Below, one piece after another: positions 8,326 through 16,907 of a stretch of DNA of 21,352 nt. The notes beneath the pieces were generated by a model. The model was not told the DNA's origin and did no database searches. It worked only from the letters and a program-made list of their open reading frames with translations. Where the stretch lies: contig RWJK01001946.1 of assembly GCA_004335835.1 (NCBI GenBank), positions 24,705-46,056 on the forward strand, given 5' to 3'. The position numbers and the translations under genes are program-made. How positions within the stretch are numbered: position 1 is the stretch's first letter; every line of letters begins with the position of its first letter. Source of the stretch: Scenedesmus sp. ARA3. Lineage: Eukaryota > Chlorophyta > Chlorophyceae > Sphaeropleales > Scenedesmaceae.

Positions 8326-11300
8326 CTAGCTCCCCTCCAGCTTCTCTTCCTGCTCTTGCTGCTGCTGCCGCCGCCGCTGCTGCTGCTGCTGCCGCCGCTG
8401 CACGGACCGCAGCACCCGCGGCTGATCCGGATGCAGCTTCTGGAACATGTTTTCACAAAATGGCTTATACAGCACATCCTCAGGCCCCATCACACTATCT
8501 TCCAAATCATGCAGCTCATGGATCAGCCGCCGCTTCTCTTCCTCCCCCCACTGCTCCTCATCTAAAGCAGCATCTGCTGCAGCAGCCGCAGCAGCCTTGC
8601 TGCTGCTGCTGCTGCTGCCAGCCGCCGGCGGCTGACTCGTGCCGTACAGCTGCTGGATCACAGCAGCAGCCTCGCCCTCACTGTTGCTGCTGCTGCTGCG
8701 CCGGCGGTGCTCCGGGCTAAGAGATTCAGCTGCATGCCAGTCTGCAAACTGCAGGCGGCTGGCTGCCTCGCGTGCAGAGGGGTCCTTTAGATCCCACACA
8801 CTGCTGCTGCTGCTGCTGCTGCTCCCAGGGCTAGACTGTAAGCTCTCCAGCATTGCATTGCAAAAGGGCTTGTAAGGTGTTGGCTCGTACAGGCCAGATT
8901 CAATCGCATCTAACTGGCCGCTGCCCTGCGCTGCCCCAGTCTGCCCTAGCCGCATCCGCTGCTGCTGCTGCTGCTGCTGCGGAGTCTGCGGCAGCACCAT
9001 CGCTGCCGCTGCTGCTGCTGCTGCCACATCCTCAGCCTCTGCTGCTGCTGCCACGCCATCATATGCTGGCGCGAATGCCCTGATCCACTCCGGCACGTTA
9101 TCTTGTGTGTCACTGTCAAATGACATAAGAGATCCAAGGGGATATTCCTCAAGATCTGCCAAATGATCTTGCTCGTTGATGGAATCTAGCGGGCCCGGTA
9201 ACCGCCCAGTGTAGCTCCCCTGCTGCTGTTGTTGTGCGTCGCTGCTGCTGCTACTCACTGCTGCTGCAGCTGCAGCTGCTGCGCCGCCGCTCACCAGGGC
9301 TGCGGCAGCAGCAGTCTGCTGCTGCAGGTGCTGCTGGTGCGCCTGCTGCGCTGCTGCAGCTGCTGCTGCAACTGCGCCAGTCAGGCGTGCTGGCTTGCCG
9401 CGGTCTGTTTCCAGGTCCACCCAACGCGTGCCAGGCACCAGCCGCTGCAGCATGACAGACAACGCAGAGCTCCGTTGTAATTATGGCTCGCGTGGAAACG
9501 ATGATGTGACTAACCATAGCTGTCAGCGAGCAGCACACTGTGAGACACGTCATGGCAGGTTGTGCGGGTCGTGCCTCCTGACTGCCGCGTCCAGCGCCTT
9601 GAAACACCGCGTGCCCCTTGGAACCATCAACACACAAAAAACCACGAGAAAGCCTCAGCAAACCTGACAACATAAAACCCTCACATATTTATAATTCCGT
9701 CCAACTCACCATGATCTCGCGCTCCAGCCTGTCCACCTCAGCGCCTGTCGTACTGACAATCACTGCCGCAAACTGCATCAGCAGCGCATCTAGCACGTGC
9801 GGGTCATGCCTTCTGACTGCCGTGTCCAGCGCCTTGAAGAGCCGCGTGCGCCTTGGAACCATCACCACAAAAAAACAACCGACAAAGCCTCAGCAACCCT
9901 GACCGTAACCCTGACATAAAACCCTCACTAAGCTGTTCAACTCACGATGATCTCTCGCTCCAGCTTGTCCACCTCGGCCCCGATGGTGCTCACAATCACG
10001 GCCGCAAACTGCATCAGCAGCGCATCCAGCGCGTGCGGGTCGCGCCGCCGCACCGCTGCGTCCAGCGCCTTGAACATCCCATTGCCCTCCAACCCCCAAA
10101 ACCTTAGCCCATAAGGCCTTATTAGTATGCCATCGGCCCACAACTCTGGAACCAGCTGACTAACCATGATCTCGCGCTCCAGCCTGTCCACCTCAGCGCC
10201 TGTCGTGCTCACAATCACGGCCGCAAACTGCATCAGCAGCGCGTCTAAGGCGTGCGGGTCGTGCCGCCGCACTGCCGCATCTAAGGCCTTGAAGAGCCGC
10301 GTGCGCCCGCAGCGGTCCAGCGCGCGGCGCGCCAGCTCCTCGCCATCAAACGCAATGTCTGCCTGGAACCTGCGATTCAGAGGCACCGTATATGTACAAT
10401 CAAAATCAGCAGAACATGGTGTTTTATTCTTGTCGTATTGCAGTAGCAGGTTGGGGGTTTGGCATGCACAGGCTGTGAGTTAGCTTGTTTCGGCGTGCAG
10501 GCTCCTCGCCATCAAAGGCAATGTCTGCCTGAACCTGGCGGTCACGCAACAACATACAATGTGATAACAGCAAGGCAGCGGCAGCAATGCATCCTGAGCA
10601 TTTATGCGCGAGTTGTGGGTCAACGTTTGTGTTGGGGCGCCAGCTCCTCAGCATCAAACGCCTCGCTGACTTTGGAACTTGCAACAATTGTTCAGTGAGC
10701 TGTTGTTGGGTTTAAGATACCAAATGAAACAGCATAAACACAACACAGTGAGCATGGCCTGAATGACGCCCTGCATGGGTGTGTTGGTTGAGGTTGAAAG
10801 CGAGGTCTGTATGGAACATTGTGGGCCGCTGACACCACAGCAGATGGGCCGACATCGCATGTTGTGTGCAGGGCCCGTCTCGCCCCTATAGCTGCATCAA
10901 CATTGACTTGATGCACCATGCCGACTGGCATCAACACAAACCCCGCACAGCAGGTGGGGCGCGCGCAGAAATAGCTGACAAAAAGTGTGACCGCCCGCCT
11001 CACCTGTACTGCCTCACTCCCAGCTCCTCACTCTTTATGTTGCTGACCTGGCGGATGACGCGATCATTGGCCAGGTGGTCCAGGATCGCGTCCTCCTGGG
11101 CCTGTAACACAGAAAAAATAACACAATGTAACATAGTTGTAACATAAAAGTAACACCAATGTCATAAACCAATACAGTGGCAGTACTGCAAGGTTCCTGG
11201 CCATATGGTCCAGCATGGTGGCATGCTGGGCCTGTCAGGGACACGCAAGTAACTCTTTTACCTTCACCATTGTGAAAGGATGTCAGCTGATCGCTTACTC

Positions 11301-12283
11301 TGCCCTCAAGGCTAGGGCCGCACAACAAGGGGCAGTTAAGCACAACCTGCATATAACATTAGCTGTGCACGCAGCCTGCAACCTGCAACATCCCCTGGCA
11401 CCAGCTGAATGTGTCAAACCGCCCACCTTAGGCATGGACTTGCCGATGAGCCACTTGCGGTTGCGCTGGATGAGAGTCACCGCCACCACCCCCAGCAGCG
11501 CTGACACCGCGATACTGCCAATGGCGTCCCAGTACACCGCGCCAGTGGCCTGCACAAGTACAATGAAGAGCAGAGCAGGCACCGGCGGCAGCAGAACAGG
11601 AACAGTCGCAGCACTACAGCAGACGCAAGCAGCAGTGGATGCTACTTCCACCAGGCCAGCAGACAGCTGCAGATTCAAATCTCACGTCTGCCACAGTTGA
11701 CAGAAATTATTACTGCAAATGCAGAGGCAAAGGTTACACAGCATCAAATCGTAACAAGCATCACCCCCTTCCGCATCAAAGAGCGCTACAATATGACCCC
11801 ACCCCACACACCTGGCACAGCGCCAGGCAGCCCCCCGCAATAAACAGCCCCGCCACTGCCGCGCCGTCCTCCATCATCACTGCCACAGCAGCAGGGTCTG
11901 CGCCTGTTTTGACGTAAGCCAGCAGGCTCATGCCCTGCTGCGCGGCACCACAGCCAGCAACAGCACCTCCAAAAGAACACACAACGCTGCAACATAACTA
12001 CAAACCTGCGGCACAACGCAGCCACCACCAAATGCAATCCTCCTCACGGCACACAACAGCAAGTCCCACTCTACACACCTGGCACAGCGCCAAGCAGCCC
12101 CCTGCAATGAACAGCCCCGCTACTGCCGCGCCGTCCTCCATCATCACCGCCACAGCAGCAGGGTCTGCTCCTGTCTTGACATATGCCAGCAGGCTCATGC
12201 CCTGCTGCGCGGCGCGGCGGCGCAGCGTGTTGACGGCCACCATCAGGGAGTGGCTCTCGAGCACGCCAGACACACCAAGCACT

Positions 12284-12327
<44 letters not shown>

Positions 12328-12404
12328 TACTTGAGTTGGTGCAGCGTGTTGACGGCCAACATCAGTGAGTGGCTTTCGAGGACGCCAGACACACCAAACA
12401 CTGC

Positions 12405-12438
<34 letters not shown>

Positions 12439-15170
12439 CCAGCAGCAGCAGCAATAGCAGTGATGGGCGCTTCACTTTCTCATCTGCTAAGTAGAGGTCG
12501 CAGATCTCGCGTGTTGCCCCCCAGCAGAAGCTGGCCACTGCGCCAATGAGCGGCCAGATGCATTGATCCCTCTGATTCCAACACCACTGCTGCTGACGAT
12601 GACAGATAAACAAAAAACGGCATTACGTTGTCAACATCAACACTGATTTAAGCCTCTCCACTCACCCACAAAGTTCCAGTACAGGTCTCCTATTTCACGG
12701 TGCGCCTCCAGCAGCCCGGTGACACCATGCACGAAGCTGACACCCGCGCCGCAGCAGAAGATGCCAACTGCTGAGATGAGTGGCCAGATGAACTGGTCGC
12801 GCGCGTAGCCGTAGGGGTGCTGCTCGTTGGGCTGCTTCTGCGCCTTCATGATGCCCACACGGAGCAGCAGCTACAGCAGCAGCAGCAATGGCACACAGGG
12901 TACAAGGTGAGGTGTGTTGTGTAGAGTTACATTTGCGCATGCCCCTTCATGATGCCCACACGCAGCAGCAACTGCTGCGGCAGCAGCCATAAGAGCAGCA
13001 CACAGCACAGGACAGCACAAACAGTTGTTGACAGAGGAGCAGCTGGTTGAGCGGTTGCAATCATTTATGTGTGGTTGCTTCCACAAGTGCTTTCCTGATG
13101 AAGCAGCTGCGGCAGGCATGCAAGCGGCGCAGCACACGGCATCATAAGGCCGGCACGCATACACACGGGCTGCAGGGGGCAGCCGTGTCTACTGAGTGCC
13201 AGTTGCTTTCAACTCAATGATGCACCAAGCAGGTCCTGCAACATCCATCGACCAGCTGCTGGTGCTGGTGTGACCATGCTGCACTGTGCCGGTGCTGGTC
13301 CTGATGGTGCTGTACCAGCGATGCTGCAGCGGCTGCTGCTGTGCTGAGATGTGGGTTCCGCCAGTGATGTACAAACACGCCACAGCTGCCACTGCTTCAT
13401 ATGCATCCTGGCTACAAGCTGGCTCTGGCTCAGCCTCTCTGCTGAAGACTTGAGCGCTGCTGCTGCCAGCTGCTGCGCTTGCTGTTGCTCCTGCTGTTGC
13501 CTGCTGGTGCTGGTGCTGCTGCTGCTGCCCACCTGGTTGGCGACGTCCACCAGACTGTGCACCGCCTCCGCCAGCATGGCACTGCGCAGCAAACATTGGT
13601 GTAGCAGACACAAGCAGCACTGGAATTTGGATTATGTGTACATCGCTATGTGACTCATCGCTGTGTGGTCCTCCTCCTTCTCATGGCGCACGAACAAAAA
13701 GTGACATGGTGCAAGAACAACATGCAGCAGATCTCCCCTGCAGTGCAGGCAGCAGCACCAGCAGGCATCTTGATGCCATCCTAGACACATACTGGATATC
13801 GCTGCTTAGTGCAAGCAAACTGCTGGTCGTGCAGCAGCAGTCATTCACGCCACATGCCACGGCACCATGCACGCAGCTGGCCTGACGCTGACGCATGCCA
13901 TGCATGTCAGCACAACCTGCTGCTGCTGCTGCTGCATACATCATACCTTGCAGCAGCCTGGAGCTCTTGGTGGGGCATGTGTTGCAGGCTATCAGTCACA
14001 GCTGGTGCCCCTGTTTGCAGGCATGCAAGCAGTCTGCGTGCTGATGCATGCCATGCATGGCAGCAGCGACCCGCAGCTGCTGCAGCCAGCAATGCCGCAC
14101 TACCCTGGCACACCACAGCCACAACACCACCACCACAACACCACAGCCACAACACCACAACCACGACAGCCATGTGCAGCTCCATGCTGATGCTGCACAT
14201 GCTACACTCCACATGCAGCAAAGCCAGCAGCAGATCTTCTCGGTGCTGCTTGCCTGCAGAGGACACACTAAGCATATATAATGCTTGCGTCCTGCAGGTA
14301 ACAGCCTCACCTGCTGTTGCTCACAGCAAACACCGCCAGAGCTACCATTGCTGCACTAGCCTGTTTTCCTGCAAGCCCGGTTCTGCAGCCGCTCACCCTC
14401 ACCCTCACCTGATGTTGCCCGAAGAACACAGGCTGCAGAGATGGAACATGCAGCATGCTTGCTTCCTGCAGGAAGCTGTCTCACGTGCTGTTGCTCACCA
14501 AAAACACCGCCAGCTTGGCTGCAAAAATGAGCCTACGAGGCTAAACAAACAGCCTGCTGCGTCCACAACTGCCCTCCACAACTCTCTTGGCTCACCTGCT
14601 GTTGCTCACGAAGAACACTGCCAGCTTGGCTGCAAAGATGAGTGCGTTGGCCCTGATGGCTGTCTCCACTGCATGCAGCTCCCCCTCAGGCCCATCCATG
14701 TCATCATCACTAGGCCCCATCACTGCTGCTGCTGGTGATGACGCAGTGAAGCCTGCTGCTGAGTGCGGTATGTGCTGCTGCTGCCGCCAGTGGTTGCCGC
14801 CGCGGTGGCACAGCAGGGGTGCGGGTGGCAGGAAGGTCCTGCTGCTGCTGCTGTTGATACTGCTGCTGTTGCTGATGCTGCTGCGGATGCCATGGTAGTG
14901 GCGTTGCTGTGGGTGCTGCTGGTGCTGCTGGTGCTGCTGCTGCAGCTGGGCTCGTGCTAGCCAAGGGAATGCTAACCGGCCAGGCAGCGAGGCTGTGCTA
15001 TGCTGCAGGCTATGTGCGGTGCTGCCGAGGCCATGGCCAACAGCAGCAGAAGAGTGCATGTGCCCTAGGCGCATGCAGGTCGTGCCGGTCAAAGGAAGCC
15101 AAGCCGTTTGCGGCGATGAAAGCAGCAATAGGCACCTTCTCACAAGCGCCTGTCCTCTTTCCGCTCTCAT
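8326..15170 (-). CDS. Cation diffusion facilitator, SLC30A9/ZnT9 (MTPC4)-like zinc transporter
   Basis: Eight exons, all GT-AG with matching phases: 15170-14596, 13581-13533, 12870-12666, 12281-12079, 11549-11427, 11101-11004, 10369-10165, 9444-8326 (2577 nt, 858 residues plus stop). Start is the first in-frame ATG after a stretch lacking one. Residues 1-100 are Arg-rich and poor in acids, resembling an organelle transit peptide (inference). TM1 ends at 191. TM2 carries H200-S-L-V-D204. HPYGYARDQFIWPLISAVGIF gives loop and TM3, VLGVSGVLESHSLMVAV TM4, MMED (323-326) starts TM5, and exon 5 (YWDAIGSIAVSALLGVVAV) is TM6. Residues 386-500 form the SLC30A9-type soluble domain (VRQYRFQADIAFDGEEL, TGAEVDRLEREI, TRWVDLE). 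The family exports or exchanges zinc at organelle membranes. The tail after about 500 is Ala/Gln/Ser-rich and lineage-specific. Introns 1 (1014 bp) and 2 (662 bp) hold no gene; several introns hold exon copies. Confidence 0.88.
8434..8874 (-). other. Twin YKPFC motifs in the transporter C-terminal extension
   Basis: Within the terminal exon two related peptides recur about 135 residues apart: PYKPFCNAMLESLQ (near residue 677, 8874-8839) and LYKPFCENMFQKLHP (near 812, 8469-8434). Consensus YKPFCxxMxxxL. Both are preceded by Glu/Pro-containing text and embedded in poly-Ser/Ala/Gln. This tail is not part of the usual CDF fold; I do not recognise the motif. Confidence 0.7.
9545..10369 (-). repeat. 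Exon-7 tandem array (soluble-domain exon, 4 copies)
   Basis: Copies of the segment FKALDAAVRRHDPHALDALLMQ...GAEVDRLEREI. Copy 1 is the full exon 7 (10369-10165, donor GTTAGT). Copy 2 ends at 9946 (donor GTGAGT) and reads FKALDAAVRRRDPHALDALL...STIGAEVDKLEREII. Copy 3 ends at 9710 (donor GTGAGT). Copy 4 (about 9545-9625) is truncated at its 3' side. Period is about 219-236 bp. The frame is open from copy 1 through the spacer into copy 2, so 10369-9946 could also be one exon of 424 nt with the same end phase. Most differences are silent. Confidence 0.85.
10499..10667 (-). repeat. Partial copies of exon-7 5' edge in intron 6
   Basis: Two fragments upstream of exon 7: about 10501-10541 (codes QADIAFDGEE after an AG|GTTCAG-like junction) and about 10637-10665 (FDAEELA). 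They decay with distance from the genuine exon. Confidence 0.7.
11199..11240 (-). repeat. Partial copy of exon-6 5' edge in intron 5
   Basis: Starts at 11231, 130 bp before the genuine acceptor of exon 6 at 11101. Reads CAG|GCCCAG and AQHATMLDHMA, compared with AQEDAILDHLA in exon 6. The copy then diverges. Confidence 0.75.
11814..11943 (-). repeat. Duplicated TM5 exon (exon 4b) with intact frame and splice sites
   Basis: Second copy of the 3' two-thirds of exon 4, offset 265 bp downstream. It codes QQGMSLLAYVKTGADPAAVA and the following MMED TM5 helix with the same protein sequence as exon 4. It ends in CAG|GTGTGTGG like the original (CAG|GTGTGTAG). On the minus strand GCGCAG immediately before CAGGGC could serve as acceptor in phase 0. 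The nine nucleotide differences from exon 4 between the shared GCCGCGCAG and the donor are all synonymous. Confidence 0.9.
12285..12326 (-). repeat. (CTG)14 tract at the exon-4 3' splice site
   Basis: Reads CAG on the plus strand and CTG in the transcript. It runs directly into CTGCAG|TGCTTGG, the acceptor of exon 4 (first base 12281), acting as both pyrimidine-containing tract and splice site. Confidence 0.85.
12340..12450 (-). repeat. Upstream copy of exon-4 5' edge with its own CTG tract
   Basis: A copy of the acceptor region and first ~60 nt of exon 4 lies 119 bp upstream: CCGCAG|TGTTTGG starts at 12400 and codes VFGVSGVLESHSLMLAVNTL. It has its own CTG tract (12407-12436 plus interrupted repeats). 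Against exon 4 it has three silent and two conservative changes (L/F, V/L), then runs into the CTG tract of the true exon with no evident donor. Confidence 0.8.
12473..12565 (-). repeat. Internally deleted copy of exon 3 in intron 3
   Basis: Minus-strand reading gives DQCIWPLIGAVASFCWGA followed by REICDLYLADE, clearly derived from DQFIWPLISAVGIFCCGAGV...REIGDLYWNF of exon 3, with the VSFVHGVTGLLEAH part deleted. No good donor; probably dead. Confidence 0.75.
12940..12975 (-). repeat. Partial copy of exon-3 5' edge in intron 2
   Basis: Plus-strand text ccttcatgatgcccacacg recurs at about 12843 (exon 3) and 12943, 100 bp apart. It copies the sequence coding RVGIMKA with preceding CTG-rich acceptor sequence. 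Confidence 0.75.
14105..14172. repeat. Intronic simple repeat, ACCACAACACC type
   Basis: Imperfect tandem CAC/CAA-rich repeat in intron 1 of the transporter (plus-strand cacaacaccacc and accacagccacaac variants). No coding or splice role seen. Confidence 0.75.
14307..14531 (-). repeat. Two copies of exon-1 3' edge in intron 1 of the transporter
   Basis: Copies of the end of exon 1 (LIFAAKLAVFFVSNS, donor after 14596). One at 14481-14531 reads LIFAAKLAVFLVSNS but has the donor changed from CAGGTGAG to CACGTGAG. An older one at about 14307-14342 keeps AGCAGGTGAGG, a GT donor, but has lost most upstream similarity. Confidence 0.8.
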
Positions 15171-15184
15171 GTCAATGGTTTCAT
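15167..15184 (-). promoter_or_regulatory. Minimal uORF with stop overlapping the transporter start
   Basis: ATG at 15184 opens MKPLT followed by TGA at 15169-15167, overlapping the ATG of the transporter (15170-15168) as ATGA. Such overlap permits termination-reinitiation. It depends on the unknown transcript start. Confidence 0.4.
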
Positions 15185-15861
15185 TTCGTGTGGCTGTCAA
15201 GCGGTGTGTGACGTTCAGCGATTTAAAGGTTAGTTGTGCTTCCGATCAAAGACAAAGTTAAGCCAGTGGCAGCAATGCGTGAACAGAAACTCTGATGCCG
15301 GAAAAATGCCTGCCTCTCTAACAAGCCCTCCAGTTTGCTTACTGCCTAAGTACTTCAGAGTGTATGTCTGTATCTTCAACAGTTTGTTAGCCTCTCAAAG
15401 CGTCAAAACTCACCGCAAGTCCCAGACTGTACATACTCGGCAAGCTCCCACATTCACGTGGCTGTACTCTGCCACTGATGTCTCGAAAGTGTTAATTACT
15501 GAGTTTCTGAACATTCAATTACTAAAGACACGTGAGCTGTTGGCACCTGCTGCGCGGTGGCGCCAGTTTCGGGTGCCAAGATGGCTTGCTGCGTGATGCT
15601 GCAGTCTGGCAGGGTACTACCCTCTGAACAACTATCACTGTAGTGCTGGTGAGCCGTCCGACACGCCAGCTGCAGTATCGGGCAGAGCTACTGCTGCATC
15701 AGTGCTTGGCTCGTTCCATGCTTGCGTGGTGTGCCAAAGCAGTGCAGTTGGACTTTAGTGTTAGACATACCACATATATGACTGGGTAATTCAGAAGTGC
15801 ACGGTGTGTGCACAGGCAATCTGTAGTGACACAACCCTGACAAGTGCAGCGTCACCAGCAA

Positions 15862-15903
<42 letters not shown>

Positions 15904-16103
15904 CAGCACCAGCATGTAGAACACTGTAAAAACTCTTCAGCAACTCCAAGCCATCTGGCCATGACTATCGTATATACAACGCAAGCAAACTGTACAACAA
16001 CTTGTCGCCACGGCCATGCTCTCATTGCGTGCAGCAGCTGCAGCAGCAGGCCCATCCCCCACTGCTGTAGGCACACGACACCAGTCTGCTCACCGCCTTC
16101 AGC
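15185..16103. other. Divergent intergenic / bidirectional promoter region
   Basis: About 920 bp between the divergently oriented transporter and channel genes. It is less GC-rich than the genes. Frames here, such as plus-strand 15234-15596, show no recognisable domain. It contains a CAG tract and a TATATA at about 15971. It presumably holds both promoters and 5' UTRs; a 5' exon of the channel cannot be excluded. Confidence 0.55.
15865..15914. repeat. (CAG)12 microsatellite
   Basis: Uninterrupted CAG run at 15865-15900 followed by TAG CAG CAG CAC CAG. It lies upstream of the channel gene in CAG orientation relative to it, unlike the intronic CTG tracts. Possibly 5' UTR. Confidence 0.9.
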
Positions 16104-16854
16104 ATGGCAGCCGACAACCTCCCAAGCCACCAAACCCATCCCTACAGCACCAACAGCAGCAGCAGCAAACCCAATGTGCAGCAGCAGTCCACCCCTACCA
16201 CTAACAACAGCAGCAGCAGCAGCAGTGGCATTGGCGAGGCCAGCAGTGGGCTGCAGTTGGTGCTGCTGCGGCAGCGGCTGCTGCAGCACATGGATAGGGC
16301 CGGCTACAGCACGCTGCTGGTGCTGCTGGATGTGGGGCTGAGCCTGCTGAGCGTGCTGCTGTATGTTATTATGACCTACGGCCTGCTGGTGTCGGTGGGT
16401 GCGGGGTTTGAGGATTTGAGGGTTCAGGGTTTTGGTGCTGCTGGATGTGGGGCTTAGCCTGCTGAGCGTGCTGCTGTACGTGATCATGATGGACTGCTGG
16501 TGTCGGTGAGGAAGAGGCTGCATTATCCTTGCTGCACCCTCTGCCGTCTTTCCCCAGCAGCTGCTTCATGCGGTTGTTACGGGTTTGCCTTGCGCAGTTC
16601 ACACACAGCACGTGGCCTGGGTGGTGAGGGTGTGCGGCAGCACTGCTGCTGTATGCAATCATGACCTGCGGGCTGCTGCTAAGGGTAAAGGAGGCAGCTA
16701 GCGCGTTCACCCACTGAGTCAGTCAAGCAGCGCCTGCCAGCTGGCAGCGTGGCGGTTCAGTGCAGGCCACTCGATTCGGAGCTTGAAGATGGAGCAATAT
16801 CAGCATGGTTTGCCAGCAACTATGGAACCTGCTGGCGTGCGATCCAACAACATG

Positions 16855-16907
<53 letters not shown>

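Noticed and set aside
8326..9462. Treating the 8326-9462 minus frame as a separate single-exon gene
   Set aside because: Its first conserved residues (RLVPGTRWVDLE) complete the CDF soluble domain, a CAG acceptor lies at 9447-9445, and the phase matches exon 7.
9234..9480. Plus-strand Cys/Ala-rich frames near 9234-9480
   Set aside because: Antisense shadow of the start of transporter exon 8, which codes the conserved WVDLE end of the soluble domain.
9545..14531. Mobile element origin of the intronic repeats
   Set aside because: No terminal repeats, target-site duplications, transposase or reverse transcriptase. The copies are local and derived from the adjacent exon.
13809..14738. Plus-strand 309-codon frame rich in Cys and His
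   Set aside because: It lies antisense to exon 1 and intron 1 of the transporter gene and reads through duplicated exon edges and a CAACACC repeat. No recognisable fold.
15234..15596. Plus-strand 120-codon frame in the divergent region
   Set aside because: Normal composition but no domain, weak context and no splice link found to the channel. Kept as intergenic.
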